NCBI GenBank assembly: GCA_031548025.1
Contig: JAVBRM010000086.1
Coordinates: 17,816 to 81,815 of the forward strand
Direction: 5' to 3'
DNA from: UBA5239 sp031548025
GTDB taxonomy: Bacteria; Verrucomicrobiota; Lentisphaeria; Victivallales; Victivallaceae
Length of the DNA stretch: 64,000 nt
Within the stretch, counting starts at the first letter, position 1, and each line of letters starts with the position of its first letter. The notes beneath the pieces were generated by a model. The model was not told the origin of the DNA, ran no database searches, and worked only from the letters and a program-made list of their open reading frames with translations. The position numbers and the translations under genes were made by a program. Shown here one piece after another: positions 45,065 to 54,114 of the stretch.

Positions 45065-46129
45065 ATGGTAGAAATGAGTGAATTGATGTCTCTGGTGGTA
45101 GAACTGGGTGTCAGCGACTTGCATATTGAAGTGGGTGTTCCTCCCTGCGTCCGCCTCCACGGCGACCTCCAGCCGTTGGATACCGACGTCCTGACTCCGG
45201 AAGATACCGAGCGCCTGGTCAAGTCCATCGCTTCCGACGCTCAGTTCCGGCAGATTCAGGAATGCGGCTCGGTCGACTTCGGTTTCGGCTTCGGCGACCT
45301 GGCGCGCTTCCGCGTAAGTGCTTTCAAACAAAAAGGTTCATACGGAACCGTACTCCGTCAGATCCCCAATACCCTCCTGACCATGGAACAGATCGGACTG
45401 CCCAATACGGTCAAAGACATGCTTTACCGTCCCCGTGGTCTGGTTCTGGTTACCGGTCCCACCGGTTCCGGTAAATCGACTACCCTGGCTTCGATGCTCA
45501 ATATCATCAATGAAGAGCGTGCCTGCCACATTATCACGGTCGAGGACCCGATCGAATTTTACCATAATCACAAGCGCAGTGTGGTGATCCAGCGCGAAAT
45601 CGGTACTGACGTACCCAGTTTCGCGGAAGCTTTGCGCCGCGCGCTGCGTCAGGACCCGGACGTGATTCTGGTAGGGGAAATGCGCGACTTGGAAACGATG
45701 GAAGCGGCGGTATCCGCGGCGGAAACCGGACACTTGGTGTTCGGCACCCTCCATACCACCGGAGCGGCGCGTACCGTCGACCGTATCGTCGATGCCTTCC
45801 CCACCAACCAGCAGGATCAGATCCGTACCCAGTTGGCGTCTTCCCTGGTAGGGGTTATCTCGCAGGTGCTGTTGCCGCGCGCCGACCGCCCGGGCCGGGT
45901 GGCGGCTTTTGAAATCATGGTGTCCACCCCTTCCATTCAGGCTCTGATCCGCGACAACAAGACATTCCGTATCACCTCCGAGCTTCAAACCGGCGCCAAA
46001 TACGGCATGAGTACCCTCGACGCCCATCTCATGGACCTGTATGTCAACGAGACCATTTCCTATGCCGAACTGATCACCAAAGCACAGGATCCGGACAGTA
46101 TTGTCGAAAAATTGAAGGCTATGGGTTGA
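45065..46129 (+). CDS. pilT: PilT-family retraction ATPase
   Basis: This 354-residue hexameric ATPase has Walker A GPTGSGKST at about 131-139, Asp box VGEMRDLETMEAAVSAAETGH, and the PilT-type AIRNLIRE-like region read here as STPSIQALIRDNKTF. No zinc cysteines are present, as expected for PilT. Its presence indicates retractile type IV pili rather than a pure type II secretion system, at least for part of the cluster. GAGG lies upstream and the gene follows copy 2 by 17 bp. Confidence 0.92.
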   Translation: MVEMSELMSLVVELGVSDLHIEVGVPPCVRLHGDLQPLDTDVLTPEDTERLVKSIASDAQFRQIQECGSVDFGFGFGDLARFRVSAFKQKGSYGTVLRQIPNTLLTMEQIGLPNTVKDMLYRPRGLVLVTGPTGSGKSTTLASMLNIINEERACHIITVEDPIEFYHNHKRSVVIQREIGTDVPSFAEALRRALRQDPDVILVGEMRDLETMEAAVSAAETGHLVFGTLHTTGAARTVDRIVDAFPTNQQDQIRTQLASSLVGVISQVLLPRADRPGRVAAFEIMVSTPSIQALIRDNKTFRITSELQTGAKYGMSTLDAHLMDLYVNETISYAELITKAQDPDSIVEKLKAMG

Positions 46130-46191
46130 TAATTGCTTGCAAAATAAGCGTATAGACGTTATTATATTGATTAGAATCACGGAGGTGTAAT

Positions 46192-47463
46192 ATGCCAGTA
46201 TATTTATATACCGCAATGGACGGCAAAACCGGCAAGGAACGTAAGGGCAAAATTGATGCCCACAATGAAGAAATCGCGGCGGCTGAATTAAAGAAACAAA
46301 ATCTGTTTCCCACCTCGATCAAGCCGGCGGTCAAACCGGCTAAAACCGGCGGCAAAAAAGGTGCCAAAGGCGGTGGAGCCAAGGGCGGCGGCATTAACCT
46401 GAACATTCAGTTGGGGCCGACGGTCATCAAGCGCAAAGATTTAACGGTTCTCACCCGCCAGTTGGCTATTCTGCTTGACGCCGGGTTGCCGTTGATTCGT
46501 TCCCTTCGAACTCTTGAGCGTCAAACCAAAAGTCCGGTCAACAAAGTCATCCTCGGCAAAACCGCGGAGCTGGTCGAAGGCGGTTCAACTTTCTCGGAAG
46601 CCCTGGCCCAGAATCCCAAAACTTTTGACAAGCTGTATCTGAACATGATTCGCGCCGGCGAAGCGGCCGGGGCCATGGAAACCATTCTGAACCGTCTGGC
46701 TACCTTTATGGAAAAAGCCTCCCGTATCGCCGGCAAGATCAAATCGGCCATGGTTTACCCGATCGTGGTGTTGATTATCGCCATCGTGCTGGGCGGCGGT
46801 CTGATGATATTCATCGTACCGAACTTCGCCAAGACCTTCGACGACCTGCTGGAAGGCGAACCGCTTCCCGCCCTGACCACCTTCGTCATGTGGATAAGCG
46901 CGCAAATGCGCGAACGTATCTGGGTTTTCGCCATTGCCGGTTTCGTACTCTGGATCCTTTTTAAATTAATTTTGAAGAACAAATACGGCCGTTATGCCTG
47001 GGGCTGGATTACCTACAATATCCCGATTTTCGGACCGGTGGTAGCCAAAACCGCCATCTCTCGTTTCGCCCAGACTCTCGGAACCTTGATGGCGTCCGGG
47101 GTGCCGGTGCTGAACGCCCTGATCATCGTCCGTGAAACTTCGGGCAATGACACCGTCGCCACCGCCATCGGCAAAGTGCACGACGCGGTCAAAGAAGGGG
47201 AAGGCATTGCCGGTCCTCTTTCCGCCACCGCTATTTTCCCGGCCATGGTGATCAGTATGATTGAAGTAGGCGAAGAAACCGGTAAACTGCCGGAAATGCT
47301 TTATAAAATCTCCGATACCTACGAGGAAGAAGTCGATAACGCGGTAAGCGCCCTTACCTCCATGATCGAGCCGTTGATGATTGTAGGCTTGGCGGTCATG
47401 GTCGGTACCATCGTTATCGCCATGTTCATGCCGATGATCAAAATCATCGAAAAGCTCGGATAA
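46192..47463 (+). CDS. GspF/PilC-family inner-membrane platform protein (copy 1)
   Basis: This 423-residue platform protein has two T2SSF domains. The first is at about 85-205 (RKDLTVLTRQLAILLDAGLPL), and the second ends with MIEPLMIVGLAVMVGTIVIAMFM. Three membrane helices are visible. A Gly/Lys-rich linker (about residues 48-65) precedes the first domain and is absent from copy 2. GGAGGTG sits 4 nt before the ATG. A strong terminator-like hairpin follows the gene. It should couple the ATPases to pilin polymerisation. Confidence 0.93.
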   Translation: MPVYLYTAMDGKTGKERKGKIDAHNEEIAAAELKKQNLFPTSIKPAVKPAKTGGKKGAKGGGAKGGGINLNIQLGPTVIKRKDLTVLTRQLAILLDAGLPLIRSLRTLERQTKSPVNKVILGKTAELVEGGSTFSEALAQNPKTFDKLYLNMIRAGEAAGAMETILNRLATFMEKASRIAGKIKSAMVYPIVVLIIAIVLGGGLMIFIVPNFAKTFDDLLEGEPLPALTTFVMWISAQMRERIWVFAIAGFVLWILFKLILKNKYGRYAWGWITYNIPIFGPVVAKTAISRFAQTLGTLMASGVPVLNALIIVRETSGNDTVATAIGKVHDAVKEGEGIAGPLSATAIFPAMVISMIEVGEETGKLPEMLYKISDTYEEEVDNAVSALTSMIEPLMIVGLAVMVGTIVIAMFMPMIKIIEKLG

Positions 47464-47478
47464 TTCCCATTGTGTTTT

Positions 47479-47508
47479 AATACGGCAAATTTATTTTGCC
47501 GTATTTTT
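47479..47508 (+). terminator. intrinsic terminator between the two GspF/PilC genes
   Basis: AATACGGCAAA (47479-47489) pairs perfectly with TTTGCCGTATT (47495-47505) around a 5-nt loop and is followed by TTTATATTT. It would stop or attenuate transcription before the second platform gene. Confidence 0.75.
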
Positions 47509-47541
47509 ATATTTAATGTCTTCAACCTGGGGAGGTGGACT

Positions 47542-48789
47542 ATGGCGACTTACATTTACACCGCGGTAGACGGCAATTCCGGCAAGGAACGTCAGGGGAG
47601 CATTAACGCCGACAGTGAAGAACTGGCGGCGGTGGCGTTGAAAAAACGCAATCTTTATCCAATTTCCATCAAGTCCACCGGCAAAGCGCCCAAGCCTAAA
47701 CGGCCGGGGCAGCGGCGCAGTTGGAACGTCAATCTGGGGCCGACCGCCATCAGGCGCAAAGACCTGACCGTCCTGACCCGCCAACTGGCGATTTTGACGG
47801 ATGCCGGTTTACCGTTGCTTCGCTCTTTGCGGACCCTGGAAAACCAAAGTCCCAATCCGACGGTCAAGTCGGTGCTGCATCGCACTTCCGAGCTGATCGA
47901 AGGCGGTTCCACATTCTCGGAAGCCCTGGCACAGAATCCGAAATCCTTTGACAAACTCTACCTGAATATGATTCGGGCGGGGGAAGCCTCGGGAGCCATG
48001 GTTTCTATTCTCGACCGGCTCGCGATGTTCATGGAAAAAGCGGCCGGAATTGCCGGCAAGGTCAAGACTGCCATGATTTACCCGGTGGCGGTATTGACGA
48101 TCGCCATGGTGATTACCTCCGGTTTGATGATCTTCATTGTGCCGAATTTCACCGCCACTTTCCAGGATCTGATGCCCGACAAGCCTCTGCCGGCGGCAAC
48201 CCAGTTGATTATCGCCATCAGTAACCTGTTGCGCGGACATGCCTATCTGATTTTCGCCGGAATCGCCGCCGTGTTTTTCGCGTTTAAACTGATCAAACGC
48301 AATTCCTTCGGCAAATACGCCATCGACTATATCTGTTATCGTATGCCGCTGTTCGGGCCGATTGTGGCCAAAACCGCGATTACCCGTTTTTCCCAGACTT
48401 TGAGCACTCTGATTGCTTCCGGGGTTCCGCTTCTGAATGCCTTGAATATCGTCAAGGATACCGCCGGCAATGAGTTGGTGGCGCGGGCCATAGAAAAAGT
48501 CCGCCAGGCGGTTAAGGAGGGCGACGGCATTGCCGCGCCGCTCGGCGCTACCGGCATCTTTCCGTCGATGGTGGTCAGCATGCTCGAAGTGGGAGAGGAA
48601 ACCGGCAGGATGCCGGAAATGTTGAACAAAATTGCCGATACCTATGAAAGGGAAGTAGACAATGCGGTCAAAGGATTGACCTCGTTGATCGAACCGTTGA
48701 TGATTGTTTTCCTGGCGGTGATAGTGGGCGGTATTGTCATCGCCATGTTTATGCCGCTGATGGCGGTCTTCGATGGCGGCTATATTTAA
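47542..48789 (+). CDS. GspF/PilC-family inner-membrane platform protein (copy 2)
   Basis: The start is the ATG at 47542, with GGAGGTG 5 nt before it; a longer in-frame start runs through the terminator hairpin and is rejected. The 415-residue protein has the same two-domain T2SSF layout as copy 1, with RKDLTVLTRQLAILTDAGLPLL and a closing MIVFLAVIVGGIVIAMFMPL. It is moderately diverged. The hairpin upstream means it may have its own promoter or be expressed at a lower level. Confidence 0.92.
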   Translation: MATYIYTAVDGNSGKERQGSINADSEELAAVALKKRNLYPISIKSTGKAPKPKRPGQRRSWNVNLGPTAIRRKDLTVLTRQLAILTDAGLPLLRSLRTLENQSPNPTVKSVLHRTSELIEGGSTFSEALAQNPKSFDKLYLNMIRAGEASGAMVSILDRLAMFMEKAAGIAGKVKTAMIYPVAVLTIAMVITSGLMIFIVPNFTATFQDLMPDKPLPAATQLIIAISNLLRGHAYLIFAGIAAVFFAFKLIKRNSFGKYAIDYICYRMPLFGPIVAKTAITRFSQTLSTLIASGVPLLNALNIVKDTAGNELVARAIEKVRQAVKEGDGIAAPLGATGIFPSMVVSMLEVGEETGRMPEMLNKIADTYEREVDNAVKGLTSLIEPLMIVFLAVIVGGIVIAMFMPLMAVFDGGYI

Positions 48790-48806
48790 TTCTCAATTGA
48801 GGAACT

Positions 48807-49913
48807 ATGGACAGTAAAAATTTTTATGCAGTGGTTATGGCCGGCGGACGCGGCGAGCGTTTCTGGCCGCAAAGCCGGGCTTCACGCCCCAAACAGATGC
48901 TCAGGCTGCTGGGCAGTCTGACCCTGATCGAACAGACCGTCGCCCGGCTTCACCCGCTGATTCCACGGGAAAACATTCTGGTCATTACCAACAACGATTA
49001 TGTCGGCCCGATGCGTTCGCTGCTGACGAACCTGCCGCCGGAGAATATCATCGGTGAGCCTTTCGGGCGCGATACCGGTCCCTGCGTGGCAATGGCTGCC
49101 GGAATGGTGCGGAATCTTTGCGGCAACAATGAAAAAGCCGTTATGATCATGCTCCCCAGCGATCAGATGATCGACAATTGTGAAGCCATGCGCCAGGTTC
49201 TTTCCGACGCCGGAGAAACGGCGGCCAATAACTCCAAAATTGTCACCATCGGAATCAATCCCACTTATGCCAGTACCGGCTACGGTTATATCAAATGCGG
49301 CGCTCCGATTCAATCGGAATCTCAGACCCGCTTTTTCCACAGCCTCGGATTCAAGGAAAAACCCAATGTGGAAACCGCCGAGAGAATGCTGAGCGAAGGC
49401 AACTACCGTTGGAACAGCGGCATTTTCATCTGGTCCCTGGGCTCGATCACCAATGCCTTTGAGCGTTATGCCCCGGCTTTGAATGAAATGGCCAAGGCCA
49501 TCGCCGCCGCTTGCGCGGAAGACCGCCTCCAGGAAACCATGCTCGAGGAATACCGCAAGAGCGCCAAGATATCCATCGACTATGCCGTCATGGAAAAACT
49601 GCCGCCGGAAGATATGTGCGTGGCGGAATCGACCTTCGGCTGGGACGACGTCGGCAGTTGGAACTCACTGCGCAATCAGTTGAAACCGGATGGCAACAAC
49701 AATGTAGTCCGGGGTCTGTTCCAGGGCGTCGATGTCCACAACTCGATTATCGTCGGCGAATCCGACCATTTGATTGCCGCGGTCGACGTTCAGGACCTGG
49801 TCATCGTCCATACCGACGATGCCACGTTGGTCTGCAACGCCAAATCCTCGCAGCGCATCAAAGAATTGGTGGCGCTGATCTCGAAAAACCCGGAACTGGA
49901 AAAATTCGTCTGA
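48807..49913 (+). CDS. manC: mannose-1-phosphate guanylyltransferase
   Basis: This 368-residue nucleotidyltransferase should make GDP-mannose from mannose 1-phosphate and GTP. It shows the start motif GGRGERFWPQSRASRPKQ at 13-30 and WNSGIFIW near the middle. Later, VAESTFGWDDVGSWNSL and the C-terminal beta-helix part fit the family. It lacks the phosphomannose isomerase domain of bifunctional AlgA/ManC enzymes. GAGG is upstream. It is codirectional with the pilus cluster and followed after 2 bp by coaX. The product may feed exopolysaccharide or protein glycosylation. Confidence 0.88.
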   Translation: MDSKNFYAVVMAGGRGERFWPQSRASRPKQMLRLLGSLTLIEQTVARLHPLIPRENILVITNNDYVGPMRSLLTNLPPENIIGEPFGRDTGPCVAMAAGMVRNLCGNNEKAVMIMLPSDQMIDNCEAMRQVLSDAGETAANNSKIVTIGINPTYASTGYGYIKCGAPIQSESQTRFFHSLGFKEKPNVETAERMLSEGNYRWNSGIFIWSLGSITNAFERYAPALNEMAKAIAAACAEDRLQETMLEEYRKSAKISIDYAVMEKLPPEDMCVAESTFGWDDVGSWNSLRNQLKPDGNNNVVRGLFQGVDVHNSIIVGESDHLIAAVDVQDLVIVHTDDATLVCNAKSSQRIKELVALISKNPELEKFV

Positions 49914-49915
49914 TT

Positions 49916-50620
49916 ATGCTTTTCGTAATGAATATCGGCAATACGCATATCCAGACGGCGGTATACGACGGAAACAAATTCCTTGACCGGAATAAGTTCC
50001 CGACCACCGATTTCCGGGCCGAAATGCTCCCGCCCGATCTGCCGGTGGCCGCTGCCACAGTGGTACCGGCAATACGCGAACAATTGCGCCACCGCGATGT
50101 TTTCTGGGTAACTTCCGCCACTTGCGGCGATTTGAATTTGTCGGAGGTCGACGCCTCCACCGTGGGAGCGGACCGGCTGGCCAATGCGGTTTATCTGCTG
50201 GAATATGGGAATTTGCCGGCGGTGTGCTTCGACTTCGGTACGGCGTTAACCATGGAAGTCGTCGACTCGCAAAAGCGCTTCCGCGGCGGCGCCATCGCCC
50301 CCGGCAGAATGCTGCTGCGGCAATCACTTCATCACTATACCGCGCAACTCCCGTTGGTTCCGCTGGATATTCCGACTCCGGATTCCGCCGGAACCACCAC
50401 TCAAGAGGCTATGCTGCTGGGGATAGACCGCGGCGCGATCGGCGCGGTCCGGGAACTGATGTTGATTGCCGGACAGATGTTTCCGGAGCAAAAAATCACT
50501 TTTACCGGTATCGGCGGCGATGCGCCTTTTTTCACTGCCGCCATACCCGAAATCAAAGCGGGCGGCGAAGACTTCACTCTGCATGGAGTCCGCCGTTCAT
50601 GGGAATATTACAAGAAATGA
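49916..50620 (+). CDS. coaX: type III pantothenate kinase
   Basis: This 234-residue acetate-kinase-fold enzyme catalyses the first step of coenzyme A synthesis. The phosphate-2 motif is present as DFGTALTMEVVD, and the GADR motif (VGADRLANA) supplies the usual catalytic aspartate. The first motif reads NIGNTHI where characterised CoaX enzymes have DxGNTxx, so an Asn replaces the conserved Asp. Activity is therefore likely but not certain. The ATG lies 2 bp after manC and the stop overlaps the next gene (ATGA). Full-length CoaX is about 250 residues. Confidence 0.82.
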   Translation: MLFVMNIGNTHIQTAVYDGNKFLDRNKFPTTDFRAEMLPPDLPVAAATVVPAIREQLRHRDVFWVTSATCGDLNLSEVDASTVGADRLANAVYLLEYGNLPAVCFDFGTALTMEVVDSQKRFRGGAIAPGRMLLRQSLHHYTAQLPLVPLDIPTPDSAGTTTQEAMLLGIDRGAIGAVRELMLIAGQMFPEQKITFTGIGGDAPFFTAAIPEIKAGGEDFTLHGVRRSWEYYKK

Positions 50621-51285
50621 GAATTCGAATCAACGGAATGTTAAGTGAAAAAGAGATGGCGGTATTGGTTGCCGCCGGCGTCGATGAAATCGGTATCTGT
50701 GTCGGGCAGCTTCATCCATCCCGCCTCTTTACCCTGCCGAGTACGGCGGCGCGTCTGGTCAAACTGCTGCCCCCGGGAATTTATCCGGTGCTTTATACCC
50801 ACGTCGCCAATTGCGATGAAATTATGGACATGGTAAACCGTTCCGGTATTTTCACGGTTCACCTCAACTGCTGGATTCCGGAGGAAGTAGTCAAATTGCG
50901 CGGCAAACTCCCGAATCACGGCAAAATCATCCTGACCTATTATCTTGATTCACCGGTCCGCCCCTTGTCGGTACTCGATCCGATTTACCCGTTGCTGGAT
51001 GCGGTCTCTCTGGACTGCTGCCACCCGGAGCCCGGCTCCGCCTCACCGGCCCTACACTACCCGAACTGGGAACTGGCGGAAAATGCCATCAAAAGCATCC
51101 CGGTGCCATGTTATCTTTCCGGCGGCCTCTGCAAAGAAAATGTTCCGGTGGGAATACAGCGCCTGAAGCCCTACGGCGTCGAAGCCGACGGCGAAATCCT
51201 GCGCGAAAGCGGCGAACTGAACGCCGCCGCCTGCCGCGAATTCGTCGACAAAGCCCGCATCGCCGCCATCGACGCAAGGATTTGA
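50617..51285 (+). CDS. TrpF-like TIM-barrel protein (phosphoribosylanthranilate isomerase-like)
   Basis: This 222-residue protein resembles phosphoribosylanthranilate isomerase in length and in the motifs GVDEIGICV...SR, a conserved aspartate in SLDCCHPEPGS, and the closing LSGGLCKENV. The active-site cysteine of TrpF (KICG at the end of strand 1) is replaced: here the start is MRIRINGM. It is also outside any trp operon, coupled to coaX. A TrpF function is thus doubtful, and another sugar-phosphate reaction is possible. Confidence 0.65.
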   Translation: MRIRINGMLSEKEMAVLVAAGVDEIGICVGQLHPSRLFTLPSTAARLVKLLPPGIYPVLYTHVANCDEIMDMVNRSGIFTVHLNCWIPEEVVKLRGKLPNHGKIILTYYLDSPVRPLSVLDPIYPLLDAVSLDCCHPEPGSASPALHYPNWELAENAIKSIPVPCYLSGGLCKENVPVGIQRLKPYGVEADGEILRESGELNAAACREFVDKARIAAIDARI

Positions 51286-51290
51286 TTTTC

Positions 51291-52661
51291 TCAGCCTAAC
51301 AGGCCGCGCCAGCGCTTGATCTGGGATTCTACCGCGTTGTAGCCGGTGGCCCCGTAAATTTCGCGCTTGCGGATGCTTTCCGCAGGATCGAACAGTTTCA
51401 GAAATTCCGGTGTGGCTTCGGGAATGCTGATCCGCATCTCTTCCAGCGTGGCTTCATTCAGCGCCTTGCCGTGATCGCGGCACCACTTGACAAAAGCGCC
51501 GACCCGGTGGTGCGCCATCCGGAAAGGCACACTGAGCTTGACCAGCTCGTCCGCCACGTCGGTCGCCATCAGGGCCGGATCGGAGGCGGCGGCCAACATC
51601 CTCTCGGGATTGATCTTCATCGTCCCGATCATCGGGGGATATACTTTCAGGATCATGGTTACGGTATCAATGGCGTCGAATATCGGTTCTTTGTCTTCCT
51701 GCAGGTCGCGGTTATAGGTCAACGGCAGACCTTTGCACAAAGTCAGAAGCGACATCAGATCACCGTAAACCCGGGCCGATTTACCGCGGGAGAGCTCCGC
51801 CACGTCGGGGTTTTTCTTCTGCGGCATCAGACTGGAACCGGTGGTAAAGGCGTCGTCGAGTTCCACGAAACCGAATTCCTGGGAACACCACAGAATCAGG
51901 TCCTCGGACAAACGCGACACGTGCATGGCAAACACCGACAGCGCACTGACCAGCTCGATTCCGAAATCGCGATCGGCCACCGCGTCCATGCTGTTGGCGG
52001 TCAGGGCGTCAAAGCCAAGTTGTTCCCGGACAAATTCACGGTCCAGCGGCAAAGTAGTCCCGGCGATTGCACCCGAGCCCAACGGCATGATATTCATCCG
52101 TTTCCGGCAATCTTCCAACCGCCCGATGTCACGGCCGAACATCTCGACATAGGCCAGCAAATGATGGGCAAACAGCACCGGCTGAGCGTGTTGCAGATGG
52201 GTAAATCCGGGCATGATCACCCGGGGATTGGCTTCGCACTGCGACAGCAGCGCACCCTGAAAATCCCGGATCATTCCAACCAGCGTGGTAATGGTATCCC
52301 GGAGATACAACCGGATATCCAGGGCGACCTGGTCATTGCGGCTGCGGGCGGTATGCACCCGTGCGCCTTCGGGCCCGATCGCCTCGGTCAAGGCGCTTTC
52401 GATGTGCATATGAATGTCTTCCAGCTCAACACAGAACTTGAAATCGCCGGCCTCGATGCGTTTTTCAATGATTTCCAGCCCGGCGGCAATCGTCATCGCG
52501 GTTTCTTCCGGGATAATTCCCTGCCGCGCCAACATCGCCGCATGAGCCTTGCTGCCCATGATGTCATAATGATAAAGCCTCTTATCGAATGACACGGATT
52601 CGGAGAATTCCTGCATATCTTTATCGGTACCGCTGCCGAAGCGACCGCCCCACATAGCCAT
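51291..52661 (-). CDS. argH: argininosuccinate lyase
   Basis: This 456-residue enzyme cleaves argininosuccinate to arginine and fumarate, the last step of arginine synthesis. The fumarase/aspartase signature GSSLMPQKKNPD starts at 275. Other conserved parts are HTARSRNDQ at about 103-111, TxxHxQxAQP around 154-161 and the SGAIAGTTLP loop. GAGG is 6 nt before the ATG. It is convergent with the TrpF-like gene and separated from the upstream lipoprotein gene by repeat element B. No other arginine genes are in the window. Confidence 0.95.
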   Translation of the reverse strand: MAMWGGRFGSGTDKDMQEFSESVSFDKRLYHYDIMGSKAHAAMLARQGIIPEETAMTIAAGLEIIEKRIEAGDFKFCVELEDIHMHIESALTEAIGPEGARVHTARSRNDQVALDIRLYLRDTITTLVGMIRDFQGALLSQCEANPRVIMPGFTHLQHAQPVLFAHHLLAYVEMFGRDIGRLEDCRKRMNIMPLGSGAIAGTTLPLDREFVREQLGFDALTANSMDAVADRDFGIELVSALSVFAMHVSRLSEDLILWCSQEFGFVELDDAFTTGSSLMPQKKNPDVAELSRGKSARVYGDLMSLLTLCKGLPLTYNRDLQEDKEPIFDAIDTVTMILKVYPPMIGTMKINPERMLAAASDPALMATDVADELVKLSVPFRMAHHRVGAFVKWCRDHGKALNEATLEEMRISIPEATPEFLKLFDPAESIRKREIYGATGYNAVESQIKRWRGLLG

Positions 52662-52680
52662 AATTTACCTCTTTTTATAT

Positions 52681-52795
52681 ATTTTAATTAATGAATTGGT
52701 GAATTGGTGAATTGGTGAATGAATGCGCTGCGCGGCTTTTTTACTTCCGGCTTCGCCGAATTTTTCATACAGGAGGCCAATTCTCCAATTAAAAT
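52681..52795. repeat. repeat-ended inverted element B (solo copy)
   Basis: ATTTTAATT (52681-52689) and AATTAAAAT (52787-52795) are perfect outer inverted repeats. Inside lie three 8-bp AATTGGTG units (52694-52717) and inverted CCAATTCT-type units at the other end, around a 60-bp core with a CGG-CTTCG-CCG hairpin. It occupies the region upstream of argH, 19 bp from its start. No coding potential was seen. Confidence 0.7.
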
Positions 52796-52884
52796 AGTTC
52801 GCGTTGGCTGATTTTTCAACTTTCTATTTGCATTTATCGGATTTAGATCATAAATTTATGATATCAATTGTTGAGGACTGTATT

Positions 52885-53895
52885 ATGATGAAATATATTT
52901 TATTCTTTGGCCTGGCTGCCATGCTTTGTGCGGGAGGCTGTTTTTCCAAACCCAAACCGGAACCGAAAGCGAAGATGCCGGAGCGTTATGCCGGCAAACC
53001 ACGCGAAATCAACCGCGAATACATGATCAAAAACAACGATATCCGCGGTTGGCAGGAAACGAACGACGACATCATGCGCCGAACGGTTTTCCGGCTGTTG
53101 ATCAACAGCCCCGAACACCGGCTGGAGGCCGCCCGCAAAGGTATTACCGACAATGACCCGGTCATCCGCCGCAGCTCCGTGTACACGCTCTTTGAGTATG
53201 ATCAGGACAAATCCCTGCCGGAAATCACCAAGCTCGGCAAGGACGTCGACTTCAATGTCCGTTTCATGGTGGCGTCGTGCGCCGCCGGACTGGCCCGCAA
53301 AAACAACGCCGAGGCCCTCCTGTACCTCGACAACGTCGCCAAAAATGACGCCGATATCCGCATCCGCCAGCTGGCGGCCCGCGCCTCTTGGCCCTATTAC
53401 CGCGAAACCCAGCTCTTGCGCAAAGCCCAACAGGGCCACAAGGAAATGGTCAAGGTCGATTCTTTCGATATCCCCGAAACCAATTGGAAACTGCAACTTG
53501 ACCCCGGTCAGGACGGACATCTGGAAAATTTCCATAGGGCCGAGTTTGACGACAGCGCCTGGAGCAAAGCCCAGGTCGGCTACTGGGAAGACCTCGGTTT
53601 CGGCAACTATGACGGCATCGCCTGGTACCGGATCCGGTTTACCATGCCCGAAAAAGTCGACTCCAATGCCGTCGAGCTGCTTTTCGGCGGCGTGGACGAC
53701 AGCGCCTGGGTCTGGCTCAACGACACCTATATCGGTCAGCACGACCTCGGCAAAGACGGTTCAATTGTGCCGTTTCAACTGGACGCTACCCGGGAAATCC
53801 AGTGGGGCAAAGAAAATCTACTGGTGGTGCGAGTATCCAACAGCATCGACAAAGGCGGCATTTTCAAGCCGATTAAAGTCGATATCTATAAATAA
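52885..53895 (+). CDS. HEAT-repeat lipoprotein with GH2-like sugar-binding domain
   Basis: The ATG at 52885 has GAGG 8 nt upstream and opens a lipoprotein signal (MMKYILFFGLAAMLCAGGC, lipid-modified Cys19). Residues about 60-180 contain HEAT/armadillo-like helices (DPVIRRSSVYTLFEYD, VRFMVASCAAGLAR). The last 150 residues form a jelly-roll of the GH2/CBM type (NFHRAEFDDSAWSKAQVGYW, AWYRIRFTMP, WVWLNDTYIGQH). No catalytic residue is seen. It is probably an outer-membrane or periplasmic glycan-binding protein. Element C separates it from mfd. Confidence 0.72.
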   Translation: MMKYILFFGLAAMLCAGGCFSKPKPEPKAKMPERYAGKPREINREYMIKNNDIRGWQETNDDIMRRTVFRLLINSPEHRLEAARKGITDNDPVIRRSSVYTLFEYDQDKSLPEITKLGKDVDFNVRFMVASCAAGLARKNNAEALLYLDNVAKNDADIRIRQLAARASWPYYRETQLLRKAQQGHKEMVKVDSFDIPETNWKLQLDPGQDGHLENFHRAEFDDSAWSKAQVGYWEDLGFGNYDGIAWYRIRFTMPEKVDSNAVELLFGGVDDSAWVWLNDTYIGQHDLGKDGSIVPFQLDATREIQWGKENLLVVRVSNSIDKGGIFKPIKVDIYK

Positions 53896-53900
53896 CTTCA

Positions 53901-54092
53901 TGTGCAAGTTTTTTTAATGGAAAATTGAAAATGGAAAATTGAAAATTGAGAAAAGGCTTACAACCGTATCATAGCTTGGTTCACCCCGCATATGAGCATG
54001 CTTCATGTAGTAAAGAAAATCAAAGGGATTCGTCCCTTTCCCTCATTTTCAATTTTCAATTTCCCATTTTCAATTCTATAAGAACTTGCACA
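53901..54092. repeat. heptamer-ended inverted element C (solo copy)
   Basis: The outer ends TGTGCAAGTT (53901-53910) and AACTTGCACA (54083-54092) are perfect inverted repeats. Five heptamers of AATTGAA/AATGGAA type (53916-53950) mirror inverted heptamers at 54048-54075. The core has a 7-bp hairpin with TTCG loop (AAAGGGA/TCCCTTT, 54022-54039) and TATCATAGCTTG (53967-53978), the inverse of the element A motif. It ends 22 bp before mfd. Confidence 0.75.
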
Positions 54093-54114
54093 CAACGATA
54101 AATAGGCTTATGTA

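Noticed and set aside
47470..47541. 24-codon N-terminal extension of the second GspF/PilC protein
   Set aside because: It spans a strong terminator hairpin, while the ATG at 47542 has an ideal ribosome-binding site and aligns with the start of copy 1.
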